A stretch of 34,005 nucleotides of DNA from Chromatiaceae bacterium (GTDB taxonomy: Bacteria > Pseudomonadota > Gammaproteobacteria > Chromatiales > Chromatiaceae). Each line of letters begins with the position of its first letter. Position 1 is the stretch's first letter. Made by a program: the position numbers and the translations under genes. Shown here one piece after another: positions 9,701 to 19,725 of the stretch. A model generated the notes under the pieces. It saw nothing but the letters and a program-made list of their open reading frames with translations, did no database searches and was not told where the DNA came from. The DNA lies in the NCBI GenBank assembly GCA_020851955.1, contig JADZBU010000135.1:1-34005 (forward strand). The letters are read 5' to 3'.

Positions 9701-11858
9701 GGGGACGGGCGCCCACCAGGGAGTTGCCGGTGAAGAGCTGATAGCCGAACCAGGGCACCCGGGCCGGCTTGGGGCGGCCCTGCTCGTCGCTCTCGCCATA
9801 GATGGCGTTGAGCCAGATGCTGACCTCGGCCAGCTCGGTGGCGATGGGGTTCAGGTCCACCCCGAAGACGTTGGCGTCGGCCAGGCGCATCCGGACCTTC
9901 TGCAGCTCCTGGGGGTACTGGTCGTGGGGGATGCGGCGCTTGAGCTCCTGCTGCTTGCGCGTGAGATACGCCTCGGCGAGCTGGTTGACCGCCTCGTTCA
10001 CGAAGGCCGCGCTGCCGATGGCGGACTCGAGGACGCGAATGGTGAGGATCTCGTCGGCGGTCTTGCCCTCCAGCAGCTCCTTGAGGGCATATTTCACCAG
10101 GCACTGGGTCAGGGACTGGGGGGTGTAGTAGCTGGCGCTCTTCTGGCGGTCGCGCCCGGCGAGGCGATAGATGAAGGTGCCCTTGGGATAGAGCCGCAGT
10201 TCCTTGCGGCCTTCGGCGTTGGTGAAGGTGACCTTTTCGCCATTCTTGTAGTCGCCGATCTTATCCCGGGTGACGAACCAGCCGTTGCCCAGCAGGTCCG
10301 TGGTGCCGCCGTAGGCCTCCTCGCTCACGCTCCCCTCCTCGCCCTCGCCGGTCTCGTCGTCGTCCGCCTCGGTGGTCGGCTCCTTGGCCGCCGGCATCAC
10401 CTCGTACAGGTCCTCGGCGGCGAAGAAGCCGCGGTAGGACAGCAGGGCCTCGTAAACCGCCCCCAACTGGTTGATGGAGAGGGCCTGGTAGCTCACCCGG
10501 CGGGTGCGCCGGGTCTTGGGGTCCTTTGCGAAGGAGAGGCCGCGCAGCACCGCCTGCCAGAGGTGGTTGGGGAAGCGCACCTTGTTGAGCAGGGGCGTGC
10601 TGGCGGGGTCGAACAGGCGGCTGTCGAGCGGCGCCAGCTCGAAGGCGTTGAGGGTCGCCGAGCCGGTCAGGACCGGCTGCGCCCGGTGGCGGTTGGGGGC
10701 GGTCCCCGCGGCCACCAGGTTGAAGAGCTTCCTGAGGGTCTGGTCGAAATAGCCGCCCTGTTGGGCTTGGGTGGTGTGCAGGTTGGTGAGGGTGAGGTCG
10801 CGCAGGTGCTCCAGGCTGTAGCCGCGGGTGTAAACGTCGCTCCGATTGATGGGGACGTAGCCCAGCTCGGGGCGGGCCTCGATGTAGAAGAGGAAGATGA
10901 GCCGGTAAACCAGGCGCACGCACTCGGTGCTGAGCTGGCCGGCGTTCAGGGGTTTGAGGGTGCCGGTGTAGCTGTAGCCGTGCTCCTGGATCAATTGTCG
11001 CGCCGCCTCGTTGCCCAGCAGCTCGATGGCGTCGCGGAGGGCATATTTGAGGTCTTCGCTGACCCCGGCATCGTGCTTGTGGGATTCGGCGTCCAGGGTG
11101 TCGAGCAAGCCCTCACCCGCGTCGGGACAGAGGGCCTCCCGATGCAGCAGGGCGTAGCTGGCGTTGAGGGCGGCGGGCGGCTTCTTGCCGAGGATCTCCG
11201 TCAGGTCGAAGCGCAGGAAACGGTTGGCGGGCCACTTGAAGCGGTCGATCAGGAGCCACTCGACCTCGCCGATCAGGAGCACGAAGCGCGGCGGGTGATC
11301 GGCGGCGAACAGGGCGTCGGAGAGGATCTCCGCCAGGGGGCGTGGGGTCTTCCTGCCCTTGGCGATATAGGCCGCCGGGACTTCCTGGATGCCGAAGTGC
11401 CGCGCATCCAGGGTGGCATCGAGGGGGTCGGTGGTCTGCTCTGGTTGCCGGGGCCGCTGGTCGGGATTGAAGGCGGGCAGGACGATCACCTCCAGCAGGC
11501 CGGCGGTCTTGCCCACCCGGGCCCAGAGGGGGAGCGGCTGGCCGCCGATCCATTCCTGCTCCTCGGGAGCGATGACGTAGCCGAGTTCCCGCAGCAGGTC
11601 GCGGTGCAGGTCCTGGTGCCATTGCACCTGGGCGGCGAAATCCTCATTCGCGGGGTAGCGGGCCAGGTGCTGAAAGAAGGGGGCGGCGAGGCGTGCCAGG
11701 CGCTTGGCGGGCGGATCGGCTTCCGCCTCGCTTCCGGCGCGCTGTTGCAGCCAATCCTTGATCCGGGCCTGAAAGACATGGGCGAAGAAGTGGTGGCTGT
11801 AGAACTCGTTCTCGTTGACGACGCCCGGGAAGACGTCGAATTTTTCCGTGATTTCCAT
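6771..11858 (-). CDS. Large Eco57I-type N6-adenine DNA methylase, DrmMI-like (class 1 DISARM)
   Basis: ~1695 aa from [12 protein letters not shown] (ATG at 11858, AGGA upstream). Motif I-like [45 protein letters not shown]; motif [21 protein letters not shown]. Starts 13 bp after the SNF2 gene stop. Confidence 0.85.
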   Translation of the reverse strand: MEITEKFDVFPGVVNENEFYSHHFFAHVFQARIKDWLQQRAGSEAEADPPAKRLARLAAPFFQHLARYPANEDFAAQVQWHQDLHRDLLRELGYVIAPEEQEWIGGQPLPLWARVGKTAGLLEVIVLPAFNPDQRPRQPEQTTDPLDATLDARHFGIQEVPAAYIAKGRKTPRPLAEILSDALFAADHPPRFVLLIGEVEWLLIDRFKWPANRFLRFDLTEILGKKPPAALNASYALLHREALCPDAGEGLLDTLDAESHKHDAGVSEDLKYALRDAIELLGNEAARQLIQEHGYSYTGTLKPLNAGQLSTECVRLVYRLIFLFYIEARPELGYVPINRSDVYTRGYSLEHLRDLTLTNLHTTQAQQGGYFDQTLRKLFNLVAAGTAPNRHRAQPVLTGSATLNAFELAPLDSRLFDPASTPLLNKVRFPNHLWQAVLRGLSFAKDPKTRRTRRVSYQALSINQLGAVYEALLSYRGFFAAEDLYEVMPAAKEPTTEADDDETGEGEEGSVSEEAYGGTTDLLGNGWFVTRDKIGDYKNGEKVTFTNAEGRKELRLYPKGTFIYRLAGRDRQKSASYYTPQSLTQCLVKYALKELLEGKTADEILTIRVLESAIGSAAFVNEAVNQLAEAYLTRKQQELKRRIPHDQYPQELQKVRMRLADANVFGVDLNPIATELAEVSIWLNAIYGESDEQGRPKPARVPWFGYQLFTGNSLVGARPQVFRAYQLNAPRNLRGPDGKSVPNPECWLHAVPRRLNLAEPRRIDEIYHFLLPDAGMCDYANKAVKEYFGAELDRVKTWKKALLGPFSDLEIRRLRQLSAKIDALWAEHAHQLAQDRARTEDKLPVWPDSDAGCISSRASKEATRKAGMLSEDGDTATPYRRLKLVMDYWCALWFWPLAQANALPTRTQWITEVGAILEGNVMEIDEQRELDLAPRPAKVERQYLVPEVQPSLFDDQPGQLPLVAAGAEKTLHDRYGELRIKRLREHFPRVIQVEALASRFRFFHWELNFADIFRACGGFDLILGNPPWLKVEWEEKGILGEADPKIAIRKLSASDLAKSRAAIFTERPEMRGPWLDEFCEQAGMQAFLNAAQNYPLLKGVQTNLYKCFLPQAWMASNAQGVAGFLHPEGLYDDPKGGAFRAEVYPRLRGHFQFQNQRMLFPIAHRVKFSINIYRCQSRSDPSFDSISNLFAAQTIDASYHHDGQGPVGGIKVDNGKDWNEGGHASRIVHVDRDRLALFANLYDVEGTPALAARLPTLHTQELVSVLQKFAAQPRRLGDLKGEYLSLEMWHETNQQKDGTIRRETRFPDEPGQWVLSGPHFFVGNPAYKTPRAVCTEKGHYDCLDLTRLPDDYLPRTNYVPDCSPAEYADRTPRVPWVEGEETQGKRVTEYFRLASRAMISIGAEKGLVSAVIPRGAGHTHGVRTYLFRSTDHLLGMAAGCLSIIFDFFIKLSGRTNLQQSLDDFAFPNGYFSAQTSIRVLCLSTLTRHYRDLWKPCYQPEFRQQRWSTHSPLLDPNFFANITPTWQRHCALRTDYARRQALVEIDVLVSQALGLTLDELLTIYRIQFPVMRQNEADTWYDQTGRIVFTPSKGLVGVGLPRKARQADLRAGISFGLQTTQLREQGIALGWEEVRDLPAGCTVTKTFPDDTLPGGPVQRTIEYQAPFVRPNREEDYRVAWAFFSKTDSEVTPCLQDA

Positions 11859-11871
11859 CGCTGATCCTGGA

Positions 11872-14739
11872 CTAAGGCTGCGCCGTAACGCCGGCGAGCA
11901 CTTGCACGAAGGGCACGGGCTCCACCTCAAGGCTGTCCTTGACCCATTGGCCGTACTCGGTGAAGACGTCCTCGATGTCTTTCATGCGCTGCGCCCGGCG
12001 CCCCGACCGGATGGTGTCTAGCACCTTGGCCAGGCGCAGTTCCAATTGACGCTCCTGGGCACCGCGCAGCTCGTCCAATTCCGCAAGCCGATGTTTCACC
12101 TCCTCGGCGCGGGCGGCGCTGAAGCGCTTGACCTGGTCTTCGACGTGCAACTGCATGGTGGCGACGGCGTCGCCCAGGGCTTGTTGCAGCGGCGTCAGGT
12201 CCAGGGGGCGGCGGGCGTTGGGCAGACCGCGTTCGGTCATACCGGCGCGGGCGCAGAAGGCGTCGAAGTCTTCGATCACATAGTCCTCCCCCCGGCGGCG
12301 GACGACCGCCTGCCACTCGGCGATCAGTGGCTGGCCCTTGCGGTTGGGGATCAGGCCCAGCATCAGAAAGGCGCATTCGTCCGCCGCAAGACGCGGGCTG
12401 GTGATGACCGGGGCGCGCCGGCGGCCCAGGGTGCCGATGACCCGGTCGATCAGCCACTGGCAGATGGGGTGCTGGGGCCAGAGAAACTGGATGTCGGGCC
12501 AGGTGGCGCCTTGCCGATCCTGCTCCCGGACCCGCTGGATGGATTCCTCGACCAAGCCGGGGAGCGCGGAGAGCACATACTCGTCGGTCTCGCGCAGCAC
12601 CTCGGCGGGCAGTTGGCGGCGCAGCCGTCGGCGCAGGTCGGCGGGCGGGGTGAGGCGCAGCATGCGGGCCTGGTCGTCGATGCGGTAGCCCTCCGCCTCG
12701 GGAACTCTGGCGATGGCCTGCTTGGCAAAGGCATGGATATCCGGGAAGAAGCGGTGGGGCTCCGGGAGGACGGCGGCCGGGGGCGCCTCTGGCACCGTGC
12801 CGAACAGGGCCGTCTCCCAATCATCCTCGTCGTCCCGCGCCGCGGCCTGCTCGATACAGTCCCGCTCGAATTGCTCTGCGCTCATGCGGCTGGCCAGCGC
12901 CTCGGCCACCACCACTTCCTCTTCCTCGATGCTGTGCTTGCGCAGGATGGAGGCGGGATCGCCGATGTTGCGGCTGATCTGCTCGTCCTTGCGCACCAGG
13001 ACCTCGATGACGCGCAGGTCGCCTTTGACTGTCTCGATCTCGGATGCGGTCAACAGATAGTCGATGCGCGGGGTCTGGTCCTGGCCAAAGCGGTCCACCC
13101 GGCCGTTGCGCTGCTGGAACACCATGGGCGACCAGGGCAGGTCGAAGTGGACCAACCGATGACAGAAGTAGTGGAGGTTCAGCCCCTCCGAGGCCACATC
13201 GGAGCACAGCAGGACCCGCAGACTGTCGTGCTCCTGGCCGAAGCGTTCGACGATCTCCTGCTGGTCGATGTCGGAGAGGCCGCCGTCCAGGAGGGTGAAG
13301 GCCTCCTCTTTCAGGCGCAGGTCACCCGGGAGCCTGGACATGAGCCACTTCAGGGTCTCGATGCGCTCGGAGAAGATGACCAGCCGGTCTTTGCTGTCCT
13401 TTCCCGTCCATTGGGCCTCGGGGTCGCGGAGCGCGGTCAGCAGCCGCTGGTACTTGCTGAAGCCGTCCGGAGTGATGCCTGCCAGGGTCTGCAACAGGGC
13501 CTGGAAGGCGGAAATCTCATCCTGCTCCGCCCCTGACGGCGCTGGGCCGCGGCGCAACTTGTCGATGCGGTTGCGGGCGTAGCCGATGGCCGCGGCGGGG
13601 CTGGAGAAGAGGGCCTTTTGCAGGCCGACGCGTTGCAGCTCAGACTGCTTGCCGTGGGCGCGCTCTCCTTTCTGGGTGAAGGGGATCGCCAGGACCGCTT
13701 GGAAGGCGGTTTCTTCCTGGGGCGTGGCCCGGGCGGACAGCCGGCGGGTCACGGGATCCAGGAACTGGCCCTGGGCCTGCCCCTTGATGTCCTTCTTGAA
13801 GCGGCGCACGAAGAGGTCCTTGCGGTCCAGGTCCGCGCGGCTGTAGTCGTCCGGATCGGAGATGGCGGTGGGGTCCAGCAGCCAGATCAGGGAGGCAAAG
13901 CTGTTAGCCGAGCCATCGTGGGGGGTGGCCGAGAGCAGGATGAGGGTGTCGGACTTGGTGGCGAGGTTCTTGGCCAGCCGCGCCCGCAGGGAGGAACCCG
14001 AGTCGCCCTTCCGGACGGCGACGTTCTGGCATTCGTCGATGACGATCAGGTCCCAGCGGGACTTGTCCAGGTAGTTGCGGTATTCGTTGTTCCCCTTCAG
14101 GGTGTCCATCGAGATGATGGTCTTGTCGTAGTAGTTGAAGGGGTTGTGCCCGGACGGGATGTTGTTGCGGATGCGCTGGATGCCCGCGGAGTCGAGTCGC
14201 ACCAACGGGATAGTGAAGCGGGACCACCACTCCTTCTGAAACTGAGTCAGCATGCTCTTCTGGGTCACCACCAGGATGCGGCGGCCCCGCCCGCGGATGT
14301 CCAACTCGGTGGCCAGCATGGCGGCCTCCAGCGTCTTACCCAGGCCGACGCCATCCGCGATCAGGATGCGGGTGCGCACCTGCTTGAGCCCCTTCTCCGC
14401 CGGCACCCGCTGGTAGTCGGCGCGCTTCATCACCGCCTGGTGGGCGCGGTGAATGTGCTGATCGTTGGCGACCGTGCGCAGGCGCTGGCTTTCGAGATAC
14501 AGCAGGCTGTCGGTGAAGTAGTCGCTGGTGTCCTGGAACAGCTCGGTTTGAGCGGGGTCGTGGACCTGGATGTCGTCTTCGAGCCGGTCGAGGAAGATGG
14601 CCGAGGTGCCTCGCACCAGTTCGGACAGGCCATCGCAGGTCAAGGCGTGGCCGCCGTCGTCGCTCAAGTCGATGTGGCGGATGACCCAGTCCTCATCCCG
14701 AACGGTGACGCGTGCCCCCGGTGCAAATCCGCGATGCAT
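11872..14739 (-). CDS. SNF2-family helicase/ATPase, DrmD-like
   Basis: Walker [21 protein letters not shown]-position [10 protein letters not shown], motif [19 protein letters not shown], motif [24 protein letters not shown]. Likely start [11 protein letters not shown] at 14739 after AGGACTGGAA; the track extends to 14760. Confidence 0.87.
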   Translation of the reverse strand: MHRGFAPGARVTVRDEDWVIRHIDLSDDGGHALTCDGLSELVRGTSAIFLDRLEDDIQVHDPAQTELFQDTSDYFTDSLLYLESQRLRTVANDQHIHRAHQAVMKRADYQRVPAEKGLKQVRTRILIADGVGLGKTLEAAMLATELDIRGRGRRILVVTQKSMLTQFQKEWWSRFTIPLVRLDSAGIQRIRNNIPSGHNPFNYYDKTIISMDTLKGNNEYRNYLDKSRWDLIVIDECQNVAVRKGDSGSSLRARLAKNLATKSDTLILLSATPHDGSANSFASLIWLLDPTAISDPDDYSRADLDRKDLFVRRFKKDIKGQAQGQFLDPVTRRLSARATPQEETAFQAVLAIPFTQKGERAHGKQSELQRVGLQKALFSSPAAAIGYARNRIDKLRRGPAPSGAEQDEISAFQALLQTLAGITPDGFSKYQRLLTALRDPEAQWTGKDSKDRLVIFSERIETLKWLMSRLPGDLRLKEEAFTLLDGGLSDIDQQEIVERFGQEHDSLRVLLCSDVASEGLNLHYFCHRLVHFDLPWSPMVFQQRNGRVDRFGQDQTPRIDYLLTASEIETVKGDLRVIEVLVRKDEQISRNIGDPASILRKHSIEEEEVVVAEALASRMSAEQFERDCIEQAAARDDEDDWETALFGTVPEAPPAAVLPEPHRFFPDIHAFAKQAIARVPEAEGYRIDDQARMLRLTPPADLRRRLRRQLPAEVLRETDEYVLSALPGLVEESIQRVREQDRQGATWPDIQFLWPQHPICQWLIDRVIGTLGRRRAPVITSPRLAADECAFLMLGLIPNRKGQPLIAEWQAVVRRRGEDYVIEDFDAFCARAGMTERGLPNARRPLDLTPLQQALGDAVATMQLHVEDQVKRFSAARAEEVKHRLAELDELRGAQERQLELRLAKVLDTIRSGRRAQRMKDIEDVFTEYGQWVKDSLEVEPVPFVQVLAGVTAQP

Positions 14740-15014
14740 TTCCAGTCCTGTTTCCTTCACGCTCTAGGGATGGCTAAGAGGCATAAGCGGGGCTATCCAT
14801 GGAAACAATCCTGCCAAACCGCGAGGGGCAAGAGGTTCCTGAAGCAGTAATGAGGTACAGGCGAAAACTGACTGGGTAATCCCCTCTGCCTGCGCAGCCG
14901 ATCTTACACTGATGCCTTGGGCCCTTCCTGGCCAATTTCCGGCCCGGGGTTGTCAGGATCGGGCCCTGGTCCGGACCGCACACCATGATGCCAGTTGCTC
15001 ACGGCATCCCAGCC

Positions 15015-15341
15015 TCAGCTCCTCACTAAACGGTCCAACAGCAGGGATGCGAGTTCCCGGCGACCGTCAAGTACGGCGAGCACCAGGACACTGTCGGGCT
15101 CGATGCGGAAAACGATCCGCCATGGGCGCTCAACGAGTTCCCGATATTGATGCACACCGATGGACCTCAGCTCTGGTACCAGGCGACCGCGTTCGGCGGC
15201 AGTCGTTAGTGACCCCGCCCGCTCCCGCAACCGATCGAGTACCGTCAAGGCGTTCTCGATGCTGTCCTCGGCGATGTAGGCGACGATGGCTTCGAGGTCG
15301 CGCCGCGCGGTCCGGGTCCACAGCACCCGTCGCTCAATCAT
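15015..15341 (-). CDS. RelE/ParE-superfamily toxin
   Basis: MIERRVLWTRTARRDLEAIVAYIAEDSIENALTVLDRLRERAGSL...RELVERPWRIVFRIEPDSVLVLAVLDGRR; typical ParE pattern; start overlaps the end of the antitoxin gene. Confidence 0.8.
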   Translation of the reverse strand: MIERRVLWTRTARRDLEAIVAYIAEDSIENALTVLDRLRERAGSLTTAAERGRLVPELRSIGVHQYRELVERPWRIVFRIEPDSVLVLAVLDGRRELASLLLDRLVRS

Positions 15342-15618
15342 CGGCCGGTTCGCCCCCGGCCAACCGACGTCGCAGATCGGCGAACACCTGCCCCTGCGGC
15401 ACAACCCGGCCAGCCTCGACGTCGCGCTCGCCCTGTACCATCAGCTTCAGCAACACCAGGGCCCGCTGCCGTTCCTGGTGCTGCTCGTAGTCCTCCACCA
15501 CGGCACATGCGCGCCCGTTCTGGGTCAGGACCAGCCGGGTCGGCTCCACGCGGATCTTGTCCAACAGACGGCTGGCATCGGCCTTGAATTCGCCGAGGCT
15601 CAGAATTGTTTCGCTCAT
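15334..15618 (-). CDS. Phd/YefM-family antitoxin
   Basis: MSETILSLGEFKADASRLLDKIRVEPTRLVLTQNGRACAVVEDYEQHQE; typical Phd/YefM N-terminus; operon overlap with ParE. Confidence 0.82.
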   Translation of the reverse strand: MSETILSLGEFKADASRLLDKIRVEPTRLVLTQNGRACAVVEDYEQHQERQRALVLLKLMVQGERDVEAGRVVPQGQVFADLRRRLAGGEPADD

Positions 15619-15689
15619 CGCAACGACCCTATTCGGACAGAATTTAGCTGGAGTCGAGGATGGCCATCAGGGAACGGCTTGTCAAACCT

Positions 15690-15840
15690 CGCATCGCCAT
15701 CCCAGCCGCCTGGGCACCTGCTAAACGCCAGCCACGACCGTCAGCTTGCCGATCCGGACCTGCCTCTCGGCGGGGCCGGTCAGATGCACCGAGCCACCAC
15801 GACTGCCCACGGCCACGGTGACCGGCATTTCGACCACGTC
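15690..15840 (-). pseudogene. Duplicated remnant of the fumarase gene 3' end plus its downstream flank
   Basis: ~150 bp near-match to ~16702-16852, e.g. CTTGCCGATCCGGACCTGCCTCTCGGCGGGGCCGGTCAGATGCACCGAGCCACC vs CTTGCCGATCCGGGCCTGCCATTCGGCGGGGCCGGTCAGATGCACCGAGCCACC. Confidence 0.85.
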
Positions 15841-15843
15841 GTT

Positions 15844-15872
15844 TTGCACCCTCCCCCCGGCCTCGGTATCAT
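15844..15872 (+). promoter_or_regulatory. Duplicated copy of the tRNA-Val promoter upstream of the K+ channel gene
   Basis: TTGCAC - 17 bp - TATCAT followed by ATCCCGCCCCTC; same elements and spacing as the promoter at 21024-21052. Confidence 0.7.
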
Positions 15873-15889
15873 CCCGCCCCTCGGACGGC

Positions 15890-15903
15890 AGGCGCGTAGC
15901 TCA
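15890..15903 (+). pseudogene. 5' stub of tRNA-Val(GAC)
   Basis: AGGCGCGTAGCTCA is identical to the first 14 nt of the tRNA at 21070; homology is lost afterwards. Confidence 0.72.
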
Positions 15904-15916
15904 TTTGAGGTTGATG

Positions 15917-16582
15917 ATGAAATCGGAACACCTCGCCCGCAACAACGTCATCCTTCTCGTCTGCTTGCTGATCCTGATCGTCTTCTACCCGCTTTTCCAG
16001 ACGGATAAGACCCTGGTTCGCGACCTGCTGCTCTCCGCGGTCTTCTTTGCCGGGATATTCTCGTTTGAGTTTCCCGCCAGGGCCCGGATCCTCCTGTTGT
16101 CGCTCGCGACACTAACGGCCGGAACCACCTGGATCCATCATTTCATCGACAATGACCTGCTGTCCCTGATCGACTTCGCGACATCCTCGGTCACGCTGGC
16201 TCTCATCGTCGTACTGATGATCCGCCACATTGCCCGCGGCAGGATCGTGACGCCGACCATCATGCTCAGTTCAGTCAACGGCTACCTGCTGCTCGGCGTG
16301 CTTGGCGCGGTACTGCTGAACATCGCCGATGCCGTCCATATCGCCCTGAACGGCCCGGGAAGCGCCGGCATCGCGCTCCCCCGCGAGGGTTCTCCCGAGT
16401 TCAGCGACTATCTTTATTTGGCGTTCATCACCCTGACTACCGTGGGTTTTGGCGACGTGACGGCCGTTTCCCACCTGACCCGATCCATGACCATTCTCAT
16501 CGGCCTTGCCGGCCAGCTATACATGACCATTCTCATTGCCATGCTGGTAGGAAAATTTCTCGCTGGCCACGAAGGAAAGTAG
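15917..16582 (+). CDS. Two-pore-helix-type potassium channel protein (Ion_trans_2-like)
   Basis: MKSEHLARNNVILLVCLLILIVF...; several hydrophobic helices; selectivity filter FITLTTVGFGDVTAVSHLTR; GAGG Shine-Dalgarno 6 nt before ATG 15917 (ATG 15914 also possible). Confidence 0.85.
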   Translation: MKSEHLARNNVILLVCLLILIVFYPLFQTDKTLVRDLLLSAVFFAGIFSFEFPARARILLLSLATLTAGTTWIHHFIDNDLLSLIDFATSSVTLALIVVLMIRHIARGRIVTPTIMLSSVNGYLLLGVLGAVLLNIADAVHIALNGPGSAGIALPREGSPEFSDYLYLAFITLTTVGFGDVTAVSHLTRSMTILIGLAGQLYMTILIAMLVGKFLAGHEGK

Positions 16583-16734
16583 GGGTGCCGGCGTCCGCGA
16601 CTGCTTGGTTGTCATGCGGAACGGCTGTCCCGGCGTGGCAGTGCCACGGCGCCTTCAGTCGGGACTGGTCCCCGCGCGATTCTGGCAGTCATAGGCCTCG
16701 GCACATGCCATCCCCAGCCGCCTGTACCCCTGCG

Positions 16735-18261
16735 CTAACCGCCAACCACCACCGCTATCTTGCCGATCCGGGCCTGCCATTCGGCGGGGCCGGTCAGATG
16801 CACCGAGCCACCCCGGCTGTCCACGGCGACGGTGACCGGCATATCGACGACGTCGAACTCGCGGATGGCCTCCATCCCCAGGTCCTCGAAGGCCACCAGG
16901 CGCGATCCCTTGATGGCCTTTGAGACCAGATAGGCCGCGCCACCGACCGCCATGAGATAGACGGCGCCGTGTTTCTTGATGGCCTCGATGGCGACGGGAC
17001 CGCGCTCGGCCTTGCCCACCATGCCGATGAGGCCGGTTTGGGCCAGCATCTGCTCGGTGAATTTATCCATGCGGGTGGCGGTGGTGGGGCCGGCGGGGCC
17101 GACCACCTCGTCCCGGACGGGATCGACGGGCCCGACGTAGTAAATAAAGCGGTTGGTGAGATCCACGCCCTCCGGCAGGCCTTCGCCCCGGCTGAGCAGA
17201 TCCGTCAGGCGCTTGTGGGCGGCGTCGCGGCCGGTCAGGAGCTTGCCGCTGAGCAGCAGGCGGTCGCCGGGTTGCCATTGGGCTATCGTCTCCTTGGTCA
17301 TCGCGTCCAGGTTGACGCGGATGGCCTTGGCATCGGCCTGCCAGACGACATCCGGCCAGTCTTCCAGGCGCGGCGGGGTCAGCTCGGCCGGACCACTGCC
17401 GTCCAGGGTGAACTCGACATGGCGGGTGGCGGCGCAGTTGGGGATCATGGCCACCGGCAGGGAGGCGGCGTGGGTGGGATAGTCCTTGATCTTGACGTCG
17501 AGGACCGTGGTCAGGCCGCCCAGGCCCTGGGCGCCGATGCCGAGGGCATTGACCTTTTCGTAGAGTTCCAGGCGCAACTCCTCCAGGGGGTTACGCGCGC
17601 CATGGGCCTTGAGTTCGTGGATATCGATCTCCTCCATGAGAGCCTCCTTGGCCAACAGCATGGCCTTTTCGGCCGAGCCGCCAATACCGATGCCCAGCAT
17701 GCCCGGCGGACACCAGCCGGCGCCCATGAGGGGGACGGTTCGCAGCACCCAATCGACCAGGCTGTCGCTGGGGTTGAGGATGGCGAACTTGGATTTGTTC
17801 TCCGAGCCGCCGCCCTTGGCCGCCAGCTTGACGTGGACCTTGTCCCCCGGCACCAGGCTGACATGGACCACGGCCGGGGTATTGTCGCGGGTGTTGCGCC
17901 GCTCGCCGTAGGGCGGCGCGACCATGGAGGCCCGCAGCCGGTTGTCCGGATGCAGGTAGGCGCGACGCACCCCCTCGTCCACCATCTCCTGCAGACCCAG
18001 GGCGGCCTCCCAGCGCACCGCCATGCCGACTTCCAGGAAGACCACCACCATGCCGGTGTCCTGACAGATGGGCCGGTGGCCTTCGGCGCAGAGCCGCGAG
18101 TTATAGAGAATCTGGGCCATGGCATCGCGGGCCGCGGGGGATTCTTCCCGTTCGTAGGCCGCGCCCAGGGCGCGAATATAGTCCAGGGGGTGGTAGTAAG
18201 AGATGAACTGGAGGGCGTCGGCGATGCTGGCGATCAGGTCTTCTTGGCGGATGCTGGTCAT
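16735..18261 (-). CDS. Class I (iron-sulfur, FumA/B-type) fumarate hydratase
   Basis: 508 aa from MTSIRQEDLIASIADALQFISYYHP; SRLCAEGHRPICQDTGMVVVFLEVG, GGGSENKSKFAILNPSDSLVDWVL, GWCPPGMLGIGIGGSAEKAM, and C-terminal GPAGPTTATRMDKFTEQML. Confidence 0.93.
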   Translation of the reverse strand: MTSIRQEDLIASIADALQFISYYHPLDYIRALGAAYEREESPAARDAMAQILYNSRLCAEGHRPICQDTGMVVVFLEVGMAVRWEAALGLQEMVDEGVRRAYLHPDNRLRASMVAPPYGERRNTRDNTPAVVHVSLVPGDKVHVKLAAKGGGSENKSKFAILNPSDSLVDWVLRTVPLMGAGWCPPGMLGIGIGGSAEKAMLLAKEALMEEIDIHELKAHGARNPLEELRLELYEKVNALGIGAQGLGGLTTVLDVKIKDYPTHAASLPVAMIPNCAATRHVEFTLDGSGPAELTPPRLEDWPDVVWQADAKAIRVNLDAMTKETIAQWQPGDRLLLSGKLLTGRDAAHKRLTDLLSRGEGLPEGVDLTNRFIYYVGPVDPVRDEVVGPAGPTTATRMDKFTEQMLAQTGLIGMVGKAERGPVAIEAIKKHGAVYLMAVGGAAYLVSKAIKGSRLVAFEDLGMEAIREFDVVDMPVTVAVDSRGGSVHLTGPAEWQARIGKIAVVVGG

Positions 18262-18269
18262 TATGGGTG

Positions 18270-18365
18270 AGCCTTTGGTGGGGGCGCGGTGGAGGGGGCC
18301 ATTATAATGAGTCCCGGCCTGACTTGCCGGCGTCACGCCCAGGCCAGGCGCATCCCAAGCCCAAA
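18270..18365. repeat. Left copy of a ~95-bp direct repeat containing the fumarase promoter
   Basis: AGCCTTTGGTGGGGGCGCGGTGGAGGGGGCCATTATAATGAGTCCCGGCCTGACTTGCCGGCGTCACGCCCAGGCCAGGCGCATCCCAAGCCCAAA; matches 20923-21016. Minus strand carries TATAAT at 18301-18306. Confidence 0.9.
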
Positions 18366-18483
18366 GCCTTTGTCTCCGCTGGCTGACCAAACAGCGAGCC
18401 GGGGTCCGGAGGTTTGCCCATGACCCGGTGCGGGGTTACCATCGTCGCCCTACTCTCTTTACCGCCGGCCGGGAGCTGACAGT

Positions 18484-19371
18484 ATGAGTCCACTGCCCTT
18501 TGTGCGTCCGCGTCGCCTTCTTGCGATGTGCCTATCCCTGTGCGGCGCGCTCCTCTTGACAGCCTGCGCGACGCCGCGCCCACCCGAGGTGACGACTCCG
18601 GTGCGGCCCGCACTGCCGCTGCGGACGCCGGCCACGACGCCTTACTCCGCCATCGTAGTCGACGCTCATTCGGGCAAACTCATCTACGCCGCGGCCGACA
18701 AGCAGACGCGGTTTCCCGCTTCCCTGGTCAAGATGATGACGCTCTATCTGGTCTTCGAGTCGCTCGACTCGGGGCGGATCAGCAAGAAGACACGCATCCC
18801 GATTTCCGCGCGCGCCGCCGCCCAGCCTGCGTCCAAGCTTTATCTGAAGCCAGGCGACACCATCGATGTCGATACCGCCATCCGCGCCTTGGTCGTCAAG
18901 TCGGCGAACGACGTTGCCACCGCCGTCGCCGAGCACCTGGGCGGGAGCGAGGCGAATTTCAGCGCGCGGATGACGGCCAAAGCCCGAATGCTGGGCATGA
19001 GCGACACGACTTTCAGGAATGCCTCCGGCCTACCGGATTCCGGAATGCGGACCACGGCGCGCGACATGGCCACCCTCGGCATGGCTCTGAAGCGGGACTT
19101 CCCCGGCGAGTTTGGCTATTTCTCCTTGCGTGACTTCGAGCACAAGGGTCAGATCTTCAAGGGACACAACCGGGCGATGGACATGATCGATGGCGCTGAC
19201 GGCATCAAGACCGGCTTCACGCGCGCCGCGGGATTCAACCTGGCGACTTCGGTCCGCCAAGACGGCCGCGCCGTTGTCGCCGTGGTCATGGGTGCGGAGT
19301 CGGCCCGCAGCCGCGACGTATTCATGCGCGACCTCATCGCCGCGAGCCTGCCGAAGGCCGAGCGCCGGTAA
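18484..19371 (+). CDS. Lipoprotein D-alanyl-D-alanine carboxypeptidase / S11-family penicillin-binding protein
   Basis: Lipobox LLLTAC; SLVK (SxxK), SAN (SxN), KTG motifs. Confidence 0.92.
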   Translation: MSPLPFVRPRRLLAMCLSLCGALLLTACATPRPPEVTTPVRPALPLRTPATTPYSAIVVDAHSGKLIYAAADKQTRFPASLVKMMTLYLVFESLDSGRISKKTRIPISARAAAQPASKLYLKPGDTIDVDTAIRALVVKSANDVATAVAEHLGGSEANFSARMTAKARMLGMSDTTFRNASGLPDSGMRTTARDMATLGMALKRDFPGEFGYFSLRDFEHKGQIFKGHNRAMDMIDGADGIKTGFTRAAGFNLATSVRQDGRAVVAVVMGAESARSRDVFMRDLIAASLPKAERR

Positions 19372-19725
19372 GGCATCTCCAGGGGATGGGGTGATGGGGA
19401 TGGGAAATCTAACCGCACGGCGGCTGGGGTCGTGGGACCTTAGCATCGAACGACGGGGGCTCTGCAAGGGCAAAGTGCGATCTGAGGGTGGCCGACAGGT
19501 AAGGTGGACCCCATGTCAGGCTGGCGTTGTTGATGCCAAGCACTACAGGGCATCTTTCATGGTTTTGGAACAGCCTGCGAATATACCAATGCAGGTGGAT
19601 CGGGTGGGTGATCGGGTATTTTCAAATGCTCAAAGCAACACTGCCTTGATGATGGCCTGGGCGTGGAAGCCCTGCTGAGTGCGTTGGTCAGCAATGTGCA
19701 GCGCCGTAGTGAAACAGACTGGCTT

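Noticed and set aside
9612-14850. Plus-strand ORFs of 750, 496 and 410 aa opposite the methylase and SNF2 genes
   Set aside because: Shadow ORFs; the minus-strand frames carry clear catalytic motifs, the plus-strand ones do not.
16969-18270. 433-aa plus-strand ORF opposite fumarase
   Set aside because: Antisense shadow; fumarase motifs on the minus strand are clear.
19372-19725. Small ORFs in the gap between the D,D-peptidase and pLGIC genes
   Set aside because: Short, overlapping coding ends, no family signature or convincing ribosome-binding site.
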